DNA of 64,000 nucleotides from Ignatzschineria sp. RMDPL8A (lineage in GTDB: Bacteria > Pseudomonadota > Gammaproteobacteria > Cardiobacteriales > Wohlfahrtiimonadaceae), in assembly GCF_029815055.1 (NCBI RefSeq), contig NZ_JAPPWA010000002.1, positions 1-64,000 on the forward strand, read 5' to 3'. Numbering within the stretch: the first letter of the stretch is position 1; every line of letters begins with the position of its first letter. Of the stretch, positions 18,416 through 27,169 are shown piece by piece. The position numbers were made by a program, and so were the translations under genes. The notes under the pieces were generated by a model. It worked only from the letters and a program-made list of their open reading frames with translations, did no database searches and had not been told where the DNA came from.

Positions 18416-19363
18416 ATGACCACCTTCATCACCTCCTTCTTAGCGCAACTTTACGCGTCGCTCCCCTTCTTTATTTTGGTGGGGCTCGGATACTTTTTAG
18501 TGCGCGTACGGAAATGGCCGAGTTCCTTTACCGATGGGCTCACCCGCTTTCTCTTTAATATCGCCATTCCGGTGATGCTATTTGGCATTATGGCGCGTTT
18601 TTATACGCAACCAGCGGTGGATATTCGCCTGCTCTTTGCCTACTTTGGCGGATCGTTTATTGTCTATCTAATTGCAAGAGTGATTGGGCAGAAAGGATTA
18701 AAGCTCACCGGGTCTGAGGCTTCCGTTTTTGGCGTCGGGGGGATTTTCTCCAATAATGTCATGCTCGGGATTCCGCTCGTCTCCCTTTTTATCGGGCCCG
18801 AAGCGCTTCCAGTATCGGCGCTCATTATCTCGTTTAATGCTCTTTTACTGTGGAGCCTGGTTTCTATTTCAGTGGAGTGGGCAGAACATGGTTCCCCCTC
18901 ACTGCGTGGCGTTTTCCAAACCTTTCGAGGCGTGCTGAAAAACCCCATTGTAATGGGCGTTGCCTCCGGCCTGATTGTCAGCAGTTTTCATCGTCCGCTT
19001 CCGAGTTTTATGCAGGAAACGCTCTCCATGGTCACCGATATGACCGCGCCCCTATCTCTCTTTGCACTGGGGCTTGGGCTTGCGGAATATAAGATCGCCG
19101 ATCGCTTTAAAACAAGTCTTGGCATCTGCTTTATTAAACTCTTTCTCCATCCGCTGATTATTTGGGGCTGCGCGATCCTTCTTGATCTGCCGCCGCTTGA
19201 AACGAAAGCGATTGTGCTGCTAGGGTCGATGGCGATGGGGATGAATGTCTATCTCATGGCGCGCCGTTTCCGAGTGATTGAAGGGCCGGTGGCCTCGAGT
19301 CTTGTAATCTCAACGGTGGCCTCCGCAATCACCACGCCGCTTATTTTGCTACTGATTCCTTAG
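18416..19363 (+). CDS. AEC-family transporter
   Basis: 315 residues, ten membrane segments in two halves, auxin-efflux-carrier family (bacterial members move malate, malonate or other carboxylates). The ATG at 18416 is preferred; a TTG at 18386 is in frame, and neither has a good ribosome site. Substrate cannot be told from sequence. Confidence 0.85.
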   Translation: MTTFITSFLAQLYASLPFFILVGLGYFLVRVRKWPSSFTDGLTRFLFNIAIPVMLFGIMARFYTQPAVDIRLLFAYFGGSFIVYLIARVIGQKGLKLTGSEASVFGVGGIFSNNVMLGIPLVSLFIGPEALPVSALIISFNALLLWSLVSISVEWAEHGSPSLRGVFQTFRGVLKNPIVMGVASGLIVSSFHRPLPSFMQETLSMVTDMTAPLSLFALGLGLAEYKIADRFKTSLGICFIKLFLHPLIIWGCAILLDLPPLETKAIVLLGSMAMGMNVYLMARRFRVIEGPVASSLVISTVASAITTPLILLLIP

Positions 19364-19364
19364 A

Positions 19365-19413
19365 CAAAAAAAGAGCTTACAGTCCGGCTATGAGGTTGGC
19401 CATTTCTGTAAGC
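19365..19413 (-). terminator. Terminator of the DUF922 gene
   Basis: AGCTTACAG and CTGTAAGC stem with a partly paired inner loop. On the minus strand a T7 run follows, so it ends the DUF922 transcript, but it lies only 2 bp past the AEC stop and may affect that gene too. Confidence 0.7.
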
Positions 19414-19457
19414 CCAAAGGTGGGTAGAAGGTAGAAAACATTTAATTCTGTTTAACG

Positions 19458-20147
19458 TTATTGATCTTCAATGCAGATCGATTCGCCGTGGAATTTTAAA
19501 AGTTTGCCGCTGCATTGATAAGGGCTCTCTTTTGCAACCATGCCCGGATGACGACACTCACTAAAACCGCTCGCATGACCATATTCTCTGCAATCAAATG
19601 CTCGGTTTGCCTCAGCAACCTGTTTTTCCACCGCATTTAAGCGCATCTCGACAAATTGGTTGGCCTCACCGCAACTATTAAACGGCGCATGATTAATGAG
19701 TTCTAAACGTAGATTGTTATATGCCACATAGACGATACGTTCATGCTCAAGCTCGTGCTCAGTAAGCGCATGATTAAGCTCATCAAACGCCTTCATCACT
19801 TCCGCACTATAGTACTCACGGCGATCGAGTTTGGGCATTTTCACCACCCCTTCCAATTTCGGATGATGCACAATCACATGACATTGCCGTCCATCGCGCT
19901 CATACTCAACCGAGTTACGAAAATCGATGGTGTAAGCATAAGACGCGGCGTAGTGACGGCCCTTCCGCTGATTAATCACAATTGGCGATGCTTCCACCAT
20001 GCTCTTCTCAATCAGCTCTGCGCTTTGCGGGTTGATGCGATAATATTCATACCGCCGAATAAGATCGATCCCATAGACCGGCTCAAGCAGTGTCAACGCA
20101 CAGAGCCCGACTATAGTGCGAAGAAGTCGTTGTTGCATTCCATTCAT
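19458..20147 (-). CDS. Secreted DUF922 putative zinc protease
   Basis: 229 residues. Signal peptide 1-26 (ends PVYG). The middle carries H131-E-L-E-H135, an HExxH zinc-binding motif within LTEHELEHERIVYVAYNNLR, matching DUF922, a family predicted to be secreted zinc-dependent proteases. Six cysteines in the C-terminal 65 residues suggest disulphides in the periplasm or outside. GGAGG precedes the ATG by 6-7 nt. Activity has not, to my knowledge, been shown for the family. Confidence 0.75.
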   Translation of the reverse strand: MNGMQQRLLRTIVGLCALTLLEPVYGIDLIRRYEYYRINPQSAELIEKSMVEASPIVINQRKGRHYAASYAYTIDFRNSVEYERDGRQCHVIVHHPKLEGVVKMPKLDRREYYSAEVMKAFDELNHALTEHELEHERIVYVAYNNLRLELINHAPFNSCGEANQFVEMRLNAVEKQVAEANRAFDCREYGHASGFSECRHPGMVAKESPYQCSGKLLKFHGESICIEDQ

Positions 20148-20586
20148 GATGCGCCTCCACAGTAAAGATCAATGATTAAAAGGGGTCTTTTTATTCACCT
20201 ATAGTGTAGTGGATTTTGTCGACTTTTATATTTGAAATAATAAATAAAGCACACCTGAAATTGAACGGATATTCAATAATATATCGACTTATTCGGCATA
20301 ATTCCAGCCAATAAATAATCAATATATTAGAGGTTTACATAGATGGATTTGCATATAAAATAGGCATTTCTATTTGTAAGGAGAGTGTGGATTTTTGTCG
20401 ATCTTGATTAAGAAAAAGCACACTATTTAATAATATGGATTAAATAATGTTAAACCTTTATTAATTCTCTTTATGACCCGCGATCACAAGCCCATGATTA
20501 AAATGCAGAAACGCAAAAATTCCCAATCAGCGAACGCTGTGAGATCTGTATCATTTAAATTGAAATAATATCGCGGAAAAAGATGC

Positions 20587-20627
20587 ACCATTTGCGAGGG
20601 GCCTAATTTAGACCCCTAACAAATGGT
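20587..20627 (-). terminator. Long hairpin, terminator-like on minus
   Basis: ACCATTTG/CAAATGGT outer stem (8 bp), 2-nt internal loop, then AGGGG/CCCCT inner stem. On the minus strand CTTTTT follows 6 nt later. It may end a minus-strand transcript from the island to its right. Confidence 0.55.
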
Positions 20628-20734
20628 TTGAATCGAACTACTAAACAAAACCAACGACGCGATGCGGTTTTATCTCTTAGTTTGGTTGCTTTGTGCAACT
20701 CTTCTTATTATTCATTCCCTGCCGCCGTTTATTC

Positions 20735-20986
20735 TTATTGTTCGTACAGCGTGCGGGGCGTGCGTTTGCATCTTTCTTTGTCAAGGCTTAACCATCTTGG
20801 TGTTGAATGCTCTAACGGCATTTTTCCTCCCACACTCAAAACGGGTCTCCCTTTCCAATCCTCCTTTATAATTCTGTATCCATATCCTCCCGGATATTCT
20901 TTTTGATCGCAGGGCTTATTGTTTTTATTAGGTGCCCGTTGATCAGCTCTCGTATTTGTTTTTGTTTTTCGAGATGGGTTCATCAT
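20735..20986 (-). CDS. Doubtful small basic protein
   Basis: 83 codons, rich in Lys, Arg, Asn and Pro (for example PGGYGYRIIKEDWKGRPV). No family recognised. No ribosome site at the first ATG; a strong AAAGGAGG lies inside the frame near 20863, ahead of no good start. Downstream hairpin at 20587-20627 could end its transcript. Could be noncoding RNA instead. Confidence 0.2.
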   Translation of the reverse strand: MMNPSRKTKTNTRADQRAPNKNNKPCDQKEYPGGYGYRIIKEDWKGRPVLSVGGKMPLEHSTPRWLSLDKERCKRTPRTLYEQ

Positions 20987-21356
20987 AGGGAAAAAAAATC
21001 GTTTCAGATATAGTTAAAAAAGAATATCAGTTATAACCAAATCGTATATCTCGCGGGATATTATTCCCCATTTTCCAAACTTTAGTGATTCCAAGGGCTT
21101 TCCGAAATCAAGCGCCCCATTAAAAAAACGCTGTAAAGACTCGTTTTGCGTTTTTTTTACGCAATATTTTTATTGTTTTTTTATTTATTTTAAAACTTTT
21201 TGGCAATTTACCTTGGTTTTTTGAAGACTATCCCCATATTTTACTCGTAATTTAGCCTACTTTTTAATCATTTACCGAACCGATTTTGATAATTCCGGTC
21301 GCAATCTCATCTCAATTTGCTATCCTATTTCCACTCTTTTTCCCTTTAGGATTCCC

Positions 21357-22622
21357 ATGGCAAACGTTTTTGATGTCATTATTATTGGTGCCGGCGCTGC
21401 AGGACTGATGGCTGCATCCACACTCGCTTCACAAAATCGCTCGGTTTTACTTCTCGATCATGCTAAAAAGATTGGTGAAAAAATCCGGATTTCCGGTGGC
21501 GGGCGCTGTAATTTCACCAATACCCATCTCAATGGGCTCGATTCCAGCCAATATTTTGTCTCAGAAAATCCAAAGTTTGTGCGCTATGCCCTCTCAAATT
21601 ATACGGCAAACGATTTTACTCAGCTCTTAACCGAGTACGATATTCCCTATCATGAAAAGCACCGCGGACAACTCTTTTGCGATCGTTCGGCTACCGATAT
21701 TATTCACCTATTAACCGATCGATGCACTCGCTTTGGCGCGACGATTATGATGGAAACGGAAGTAACCAATATCGCACCGCCCGCAACGCGGGCGAAGCAT
21801 AACCCGTCAGAAAAAACGCTATTTACTCTAACCACCTCGAAAGGTGCATTTCAATCAACGCATCTTATTATTGCAAGCGGCGGGCTCGCCATTCCTAAAA
21901 TTGGGGCAACGGGCTTTGGATATGAAGTAGCAAAATCTTTTGGCCATTCGATTATCCCTCCGCGTCCGGCACTCGTGCCATTACAATTTGAGCATTGGGA
22001 ACGAGATGGATTTAACACCCTTGCGGGCATTGCCCTTCCGGTTGAGATTTCCACGCAAATTGGTAAAAAGAAAACGATGGCCTTTCACGAGGATCTTCTC
22101 TTTCGCCATAAAGGCTTGAGCGGGCCGGCAATTTTACAGATCTCAAGTTACTGGGTTCCTGGCAATACCATTACCCTTAATCTTGTGCCTGACACTGATC
22201 TTGCAACTCAGCTCTGTGAAGAAAAATCCGGTAAAAAGATGCAGCTTGATACCGCTCTGGAAAAGTTAGCGCCCAATCTCCCCAAGCGGTTTGTTCAACA
22301 TTGGATGAGTCAGGCACCCTTTGCCAATTTTGCCAAACGCCCGTGGGCCGATGTTCCCAATAAAATTCTCGAAACACTCGGGAAATCGCTCAATGCGTGG
22401 GAACTCCTGCCGTCAGGCACCGATGGCCATCGCGTTGCAGAAGCGACTCGCGGCGGCGTTAATACCAAAGAGCTCAACCCCCGCACCATGGAGAGCAATC
22501 TTGCGGAAAATCTCTACTTTATTGGTGAGGTAGTGGATGTGGTGGGCTGGCTTGGCGGCTACAATTTTGGCTGGGCGTGGGCAAGTGCGGTCTGCGCGGC
22601 AAACGCCATTAGCCATAAATAG
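21357..22622 (+). CDS. HI0933/YhiN-type flavoprotein
   Basis: 421 residues. BaiN/RdsA-like NAD(P)/FAD-dependent oxidoreductase. Rossmann motif IIGAGAAGLMAA at 10-21, then KIRISGGGRCNFTN typical of the HI0933 family, and the C-terminal FAD block YFIGEVVDVVGWLGGYNFGWA. The family includes an enzyme introducing dihydrouridine in rRNA (RdsA) and bile-acid reductases; the actual reaction here is not known. AGGA precedes the ATG. Followed 80 bp later by the YbaK gene on the same strand. Confidence 0.88.
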   Translation: MANVFDVIIIGAGAAGLMAASTLASQNRSVLLLDHAKKIGEKIRISGGGRCNFTNTHLNGLDSSQYFVSENPKFVRYALSNYTANDFTQLLTEYDIPYHEKHRGQLFCDRSATDIIHLLTDRCTRFGATIMMETEVTNIAPPATRAKHNPSEKTLFTLTTSKGAFQSTHLIIASGGLAIPKIGATGFGYEVAKSFGHSIIPPRPALVPLQFEHWERDGFNTLAGIALPVEISTQIGKKKTMAFHEDLLFRHKGLSGPAILQISSYWVPGNTITLNLVPDTDLATQLCEEKSGKKMQLDTALEKLAPNLPKRFVQHWMSQAPFANFAKRPWADVPNKILETLGKSLNAWELLPSGTDGHRVAEATRGGVNTKELNPRTMESNLAENLYFIGEVVDVVGWLGGYNFGWAWASAVCAANAISHK

Positions 22623-22704
22623 GTTAGCGCGACAATCAATTCATTCCCGCAATAAATATGCTACCCTAGTGGGATACCCTACATAATTGAGTGGATTGAG
22701 TGAT

Positions 22705-23202
22705 ATGAATCGAACCCAGCTTCCCGAGCGTATTCTTCGCGTAATGCAGGCAATTAATGGCTACTCCATCGATGTGAATTTACGCATTTTTGACGAACCG
22801 GCCAAAACCGCACAAGCGGCAGCCGATCTATTGCACATTGAAATCGGACAGATTGCCAACTCGCTTATTTTTGAAGATGCGTTAAGCGGCCAATTGATCT
22901 TAATTATTACCTCCGGAGCTCATCGCGTCGATATTGATTATGTCAATCAAACCTGTGGTGTGAAACTGATCCGAGCCAACCCCGATCGCATTCGTGAAGA
23001 GACCGGATTTGTGATCGGCGGAATTCCCCCCGTTGGGCACAGCGTCCCCTTAAAAACCTATCTCGATCGCGCACTATTAAACTATGGCACTGTTTGGGCA
23101 GCGGCGGGCATTGCCGAAGCGGTCTTCTCCATTCGCCCCCATCTATTAGAGACAATTACCTCCGGCACATGGATCGATGTTTCATGTGAAACCGACGATT
23201 AA
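22705..23202 (+). CDS. YbaK/ProX-type aminoacyl-tRNA deacylase
   Basis: 165 residues, single YbaK domain (PF04073). Such proteins hydrolyse mischarged tRNA in trans. Visible blocks include AADLLHIEIGQIANSLIF, the conserved GAHRVD, and GGIPPVGH near residue 110. ATG at 22705 chosen over an in-frame TTG at 22687. The specific mischarged tRNA (Cys- or Ala-tRNA-Pro or other) is not deducible. Its 3' end contains a parS-like sequence. Confidence 0.85.
   Translation: MNRTQLPERILRVMQAINGYSIDVNLRIFDEPAKTAQAAADLLHIEIGQIANSLIFEDALSGQLILIITSGAHRVDIDYVNQTCGVKLIRANPDRIREETGFVIGGIPPVGHSVPLKTYLDRALLNYGTVWAAAGIAEAVFSIRPHLLETITSGTWIDVSCETDD
23178..23193 (+). other. parS-like site inside the ybaK-type gene
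   Basis: TGTTTCATGTGAAACC; it differs from the general ParB site TGTTTCACGTGAAACA at two positions. Identical to 54967-54982. Confidence 0.4.
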
Positions 23203-23236
23203 TCACTCCCCCTTTAATAAATTTTAGGCAAATAAA

Positions 23237-23257
23237 AAGCGCTCACTTGGAGCGCTT
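23237..23257 (-). terminator. OsmC-1 terminator
   Basis: AAGCGCT/AGCGCTT stem, 7-nt loop, T-rich tail on the minus strand. Confidence 0.75.
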
Positions 23258-23311
23258 GATCACTTAGTTATATGTCTACTCTTGGAATCCATTCTACCAT
23301 GAGTTGTCTCT

Positions 23312-23761
23312 CTATTGAGGCTTTTTCACCACTAATTTTGATTCTAATTGAGGTGTGTTAATAATTGTGTCGGCAACGGGGCATGTTTTATCCACAAACT
23401 CGATAAATGCTTCCAGTTTTTCACGGGGCGCATCGCTCTCAAAGGTGTAAACCGAACGAATCGCACTGAATCCGATCTTCGCTTCAGGATCTTTTCCAAG
23501 ATAGCCATCTGCATTAAAATCCCCTTCAAGATGCACTTCCACCGACTTCAAATCGATTCCGTGCGCCTGTGCAAACGCGCGCGATACGATGCACTTACAC
23601 GCACCAAGCGCTCCGAGCAAAGCTTCAACCGGCGTCATCCCTTCATCGGTACTGCCGGCTTCTTTCGGTTCGTCCAAAATAATCGTATGTTGACGGGCAT
23701 TCACTTCAACGCGTAAATCCCCTAATAGACGAGTAGTTGCACGATAAACTGTCTCTGCCAT
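23312..23761 (-). CDS. OsmC-family protein 1
   Basis: 149 residues. OsmC/YhfA-like fold with the two cysteine positions of the family: GALGACKCIVSRAF (about 53-66) and DKTCPVAD (about 127-134). OsmC relatives reduce organic hydroperoxides; many YhfA-like members have unproven function. ATG at 23761 follows AAAGGA. A paralogue lies at 26029-26454. Confidence 0.85.
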   Translation of the reverse strand: MAETVYRATTRLLGDLRVEVNARQHTIILDEPKEAGSTDEGMTPVEALLGALGACKCIVSRAFAQAHGIDLKSVEVHLEGDFNADGYLGKDPEAKIGFSAIRSVYTFESDAPREKLEAFIEFVDKTCPVADTIINTPQLESKLVVKKPQ

Positions 23762-23889
23762 CTTTTTTCCTTTACACAAATAAACAAAACTCTATGTTCG
23801 CATGTTTGCGATCATAAAGCACTGTTAACTCGATTATTGTTTAGTCTGAAAATGGATTAAAGAGACGATTGGCGTAAAAGCCAATCCAT

Positions 23890-24216
23890 CTACCAACTGC
23901 GCTTGCGTAGCGCCGTTTCGATATCGATATTGATACCGTAGTGATCAAGAAATGACTCCACGGTCTCCGCGATCGATTCACGGGCCACAAATTCGATATC
24001 ACTGTTATGCGCTTTAAAGTCATCTTGGAGCGCATTAATATCGCTGGTCATCTTATCAAGCATACGCTGAATTTCAGCATTTGAAGGGTGTTCTTCCTCG
24101 ATTTTACGAGTCACCTCGAGCATGCTCTCCTTGATTTTATCCACTAAAAACGTGGGGTAAAATCCATTTTGGTACATCCCTAATAAGTAGTAGGGTTTTT
24201 GGTTTTGTATCATCAT
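23890..24216 (-). CDS. DUF5713 family protein
   Basis: 108 residues. The pattern YYLLGMYQNGFYPTFLVDKIK, then DINALQDDF, DIEFVARESIAETV and a closing ALRKRSW matches DUF5713, small cytosolic proteins of unknown function. AGGAG precedes two adjacent ATG codons; the first is used. Confidence 0.75.
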   Translation of the reverse strand: MMIQNQKPYYLLGMYQNGFYPTFLVDKIKESMLEVTRKIEEEHPSNAEIQRMLDKMTSDINALQDDFKAHNSDIEFVARESIAETVESFLDHYGINIDIETALRKRSW

Positions 24217-24709
24217 AATATAACTCCTTTTTATTATTATTTATCAGGACACTTAACGATTCCCATCGTTACCTTGCGACAATTTAAGTCGTCCATAATG
24301 TTATAACATAAATATGACGGCTAAATGACGCATTTCAAGCGCTTTTTCATCAAAAAAATAAATGATAATGACACACTTGATAAATGATCAAATGGCCGGT
24401 TAAGCGCTATGGGGTTTAATACGGCAAATTCGCCGTGGTATTCGGTTTGTAAATCTATTGTTATTTTTGTTACAAAATGTTTAATTAAGTTAATTATTTG
24501 CCGAATAGAACAGTTTATTATAACAGGTCCGCGATTAAAATCAATCGTTCCTTTCAATTCCCTATCACTAGCAAAGGCGTAACCTTGCCCTTTATCGACC
24601 GATCCATCCTCGCAATTGCCAGAACATTTTCCGCCACTGCTTCAAACTCCCATCAATCCACCCTATAATGAAGCTCTATTTTTAGTTTGTTTCAACAAAA
24701 AGGTACACC
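24217..24709. other. AT-rich intergenic region
   Basis: 493 bp between the divergent DUF5713 and CvfB-like genes. Very AT-rich from 24320 to 24560. One 78-codon minus frame lacks a ribosome site and looks spurious. Presumably two promoters; no clear operator seen. Confidence 0.5.
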
Positions 24710-25579
24710 ATGACGCACGACCGCAACGGTTCGCATCTCCAAATCGGGCAATATAATCTTCTTCGCGTAATGCGCTCTAATAAATCCGGACTTTTTCTCG
24801 AAGGCCCTCGTAACGAAGAGATGTTTCTCCCGAAAAAAGAGATTCCGCGGGATCTTGACGCTAAACCGGGCGATCTGCTCGAACTCTTTGTCTATACCGA
24901 TGGTAAGGGCCGTTTTGTCGGCACGACGCATAAACCTTATGCCACCGTCGGGCAATTTGTGGATCTGGAAGTGATTGAGATTAACGATATCGGTATTTTC
25001 CTTAATTGGGGTTTGCCGAAAGATCTTATGCTCCCTTTTAGCGAAGAGGTGGGCACGCTCTATAAGGGCGATTTTGCCGTGGTGTATCTCTATCTCGATC
25101 GCCTCAATCGCATCACCGCGACGATGAAATATGAAGGGCATCTCGATCAAACGCCTTTCCCCTATCAAGAAGGCGAACCGGTTAATCTCGTCGTTGCCGA
25201 TAAAACTGGCATGGGCTTTAAGGTGATTATCGAGCATGCACACTGGGGGCTCATTCATAAAAATGAGGTCTTTATGGATCTCCATATTGGCGATGAAGTG
25301 GAAGGATTTATCAAGCGCATTCGTGAAGATGGCAAGATTGATGTCAGCCTGCAACCGACCCAAAGTAGCGCTCGCTCCGATCTTGAAAATCGCATTTTAG
25401 CGATGCTTGAAGAGAAAGATGGCGTGCTCCTTGTGAGCGATAAGAGCGATCCGGAATTGATTCATGAAACCTTTGGCGTGAGTAAAAGTAACTTCAAAAA
25501 AGCGACCGGCGCGCTCTATAAAGAGGGAAAAATCCTCATCGAACCTTATCAAATTACCCTCATTGGATTTGAAGGCTAA
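24710..25579 (+). CDS. S1 RNA-binding protein, CvfB/YitL-like
   Basis: 289 residues: tandem S1-like OB domains (about 5-60, 65-130, 145-215) and a C-terminal winged helix (about 225-285), the architecture of Staphylococcus CvfB, an RNA-binding regulator. Characteristic stretch GIFLNWGLPKDLMLPFSEE. Gammaproteobacterial homologues exist but are little studied. AAGG precedes the ATG. Confidence 0.85.
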   Translation: MTHDRNGSHLQIGQYNLLRVMRSNKSGLFLEGPRNEEMFLPKKEIPRDLDAKPGDLLELFVYTDGKGRFVGTTHKPYATVGQFVDLEVIEINDIGIFLNWGLPKDLMLPFSEEVGTLYKGDFAVVYLYLDRLNRITATMKYEGHLDQTPFPYQEGEPVNLVVADKTGMGFKVIIEHAHWGLIHKNEVFMDLHIGDEVEGFIKRIREDGKIDVSLQPTQSSARSDLENRILAMLEEKDGVLLVSDKSDPELIHETFGVSKSNFKKATGALYKEGKILIEPYQITLIGFEG

Positions 25580-25715
25580 CGCCAAAATATTCATTCAAAA
25601 AACTCATCAGAAGGCGGATCAATGCGATTCGCCTTTTCACATTCTCCCACGCAATGCTATGATATTCGAGTGACAAGGAGCATATTTGAATAATCATTTA
25701 TAAAGGAGGCGACCG

Positions 25716-25943
25716 ATGACTCAACCCATTTCACGCAGAGATTTTTTACACAAAATAGCGCATACCACAGCCGGTGCAGCGCTCTTACTCTCTCCGCTCA
25801 CAACGTTCGCATCCGTAGCATCACCTGCACAAAAAACGCAACGTTTATCAGATAATCATCCCCATTTAGAGAATCTAATAATTCCTGAGCAACGCTCTCT
25901 TGATTTTGAATCGCACCACTTCCAATTTCGCAATTGGCGTTAA
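25716..25943 (+). CDS. Tiny Tat-exported protein
   Basis: 75 residues. The N-terminus SRRDFLHK is a consensus twin-arginine motif followed by a hydrophobic stretch (HTTAGAALLLSPLTT) and ASVAS, a likely cleavage site near residue 35. The mature part would be only about 40 residues, polar, with no cysteine and no recognised motif. A strong AAAGGAGG site 7 nt ahead of ATG supports real translation. Tat export of so small a protein suggests it may be a remnant of a larger redox enzyme, a partner carried across, or a membrane-anchored peptide. Confidence 0.65.
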   Translation: MTQPISRRDFLHKIAHTTAGAALLLSPLTTFASVASPAQKTQRLSDNHPHLENLIIPEQRSLDFESHHFQFRNWR

Positions 25944-25982
25944 AAAACCGAGTCTAACATTAATAACATTCATAAACTCGGT
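25942..25982. terminator. Convergent terminator
   Basis: ACCGAGT and ACTCGGT stem, 22-nt loop, with an A run left that becomes a T run for OsmC-2. Confidence 0.65.
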
Positions 25983-26028
25983 CTTAAACATACGACTTGA
26001 TGCTTTCTATGCTTTCTTTATAGGATGA

Positions 26029-26454
26029 TTATTTGCGCTCAATGCTTGAGGTCATTGCTGGCGATTCTTTAATCGTTGCAGCGACTGGGCAAAATTGATC
26101 GATAAAGTCCGTAAACGTTTTTAACGCTTCATCGCTTGCATCACTTTCAAAAATATAACGCGTCCGAATTTCGGTAAAGCCTTGCGGGCCATCAGGATTA
26201 GCATCGCGATTAATCCCCAAATCCCCTTCAACTTCCACCTGCACACTCGTTACTTTAATGCCGTGTTTGCGCGAATAAGCCCGCACCATCATCACCTTAC
26301 AAGCACCAATTGCACTCAGTAACGCTTCAACCGGCGTAATGCCCTCATCATCGGCTTCCGGCTGATCCAAAATAAACGACATCCCCCGCGATTCAGCCGT
26401 CACCTGAATGTTTTTGTTAAATGTAATCGTCGATTTATAGGTATTACTCGCCAT
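26029..26454 (-). CDS. OsmC-family protein 2
   Basis: 141 residues, paralogue of the gene at 23312-23761. Family cysteines in SAIGACKVMMVRAY and DQFCPVAATI. The shared stretches TPVEALL and FESDA show common descent. AAGGAA precedes the ATG. Probable thiol peroxidase-like or YhfA-like role; substrate unknown. Confidence 0.85.
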   Translation of the reverse strand: MASNTYKSTITFNKNIQVTAESRGMSFILDQPEADDEGITPVEALLSAIGACKVMMVRAYSRKHGIKVTSVQVEVEGDLGINRDANPDGPQGFTEIRTRYIFESDASDEALKTFTDFIDQFCPVAATIKESPAMTSSIERK

Positions 26455-26618
26455 GTTAGTTCCTTTTTAGTATGGGTTAGCTGGGTGAAAACGAATACTG
26501 TAACAGGTTTTACCTAGAGGGCAATGCTCAAGATAGTTGCCTAAAATATCCTATTGATATATTTTCTTATATTATATATTTTATTATCACTCTAAACAGA
26601 CAAAAAAGGATCCCCGCA

Positions 26619-27083
26619 GTGCTCGTATTAAAAATTTTAGGCGTGCTTATCGCCCTTTTTCTCCTCCTTGGAAGCATTTTCGCGTTTAATGAACATTGCC
26701 AAGAAAAATTTGGACATCGCTTTTTTACCACGCCGATGTTAGTTGTATTAGGTGTTCTTGGCGGAGTGATGATGATCGGGCATTCGTGGTATGAATCCTC
26801 GCTTGAAACCTACTCCTCAGGCTACGAGCTCTTCAAAATTATTATTAATAGCGAAACCTCGAACGGTTTAGTGATGATGGCGTTATCCTTGTTTGCCTAT
26901 ATCGGCATTGCCATCTATAACTTTATCAAAACCAATTGGATCTATGGCTTTTTCGGCACCATTATTCAGTTTGGTCTACTCTCATTGATCGCCTATGTTG
27001 GAGCGGTGATACTGGTCATTGGAGGCCTTTTAGCCTTCTTCGGTTCAACCTTCTCTCAATCGGTCTATGTGGTCAATAAATAA
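26619..27083 (+). CDS. Membrane protein of unknown function
   Basis: 154 residues with four membrane helices (about 3-24, 38-58, 85-107, 113-143). Starts with GTG after AAAAAGGA. No family recognised. Separated by terminators from both neighbours. Confidence 0.6.
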   Translation: MLVLKILGVLIALFLLLGSIFAFNEHCQEKFGHRFFTTPMLVVLGVLGGVMMIGHSWYESSLETYSSGYELFKIIINSETSNGLVMMALSLFAYIGIAIYNFIKTNWIYGFFGTIIQFGLLSLIAYVGAVILVIGGLLAFFGSTFSQSVYVVNK

Positions 27084-27115
27084 TTCAGTAATCATTAAGT
27101 AAATAACACACCCAC

Positions 27116-27145
27116 AAAAAAGCCCTGCAAACACAGGGCTTTAAT
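27116..27145. terminator. Convergent terminator
   Basis: AAGCCCTG and CAGGGCTT stem flanked by A and T runs, between the membrane protein gene and clpB. Confidence 0.85.
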
Positions 27146-27169
27146 TTTATAAAAAATCGAGTAAATCGA

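Larger units (their letters stand above)
20148..21356. other. 1.2-kb gene-poor gap with a structured island
   Basis: AT-rich flanks (20165-20580 and 20990-21356) enclose about 400 bp of more balanced composition. A long hairpin lies at 20587-20627. Opposed frames overlap in the island: a basic 83-codon frame on minus (20735-20986) and a hydrophobic 69-codon frame on plus (20662-20871). Neither has a ribosome site at its start. I see no tRNA, tmRNA, RNase P, SRP or 6S signature. Confidence 0.45.

Noticed and set aside
24321-24557. 78-codon minus frame
   Set aside because: AT-rich spacer, no ribosome site, no motif.
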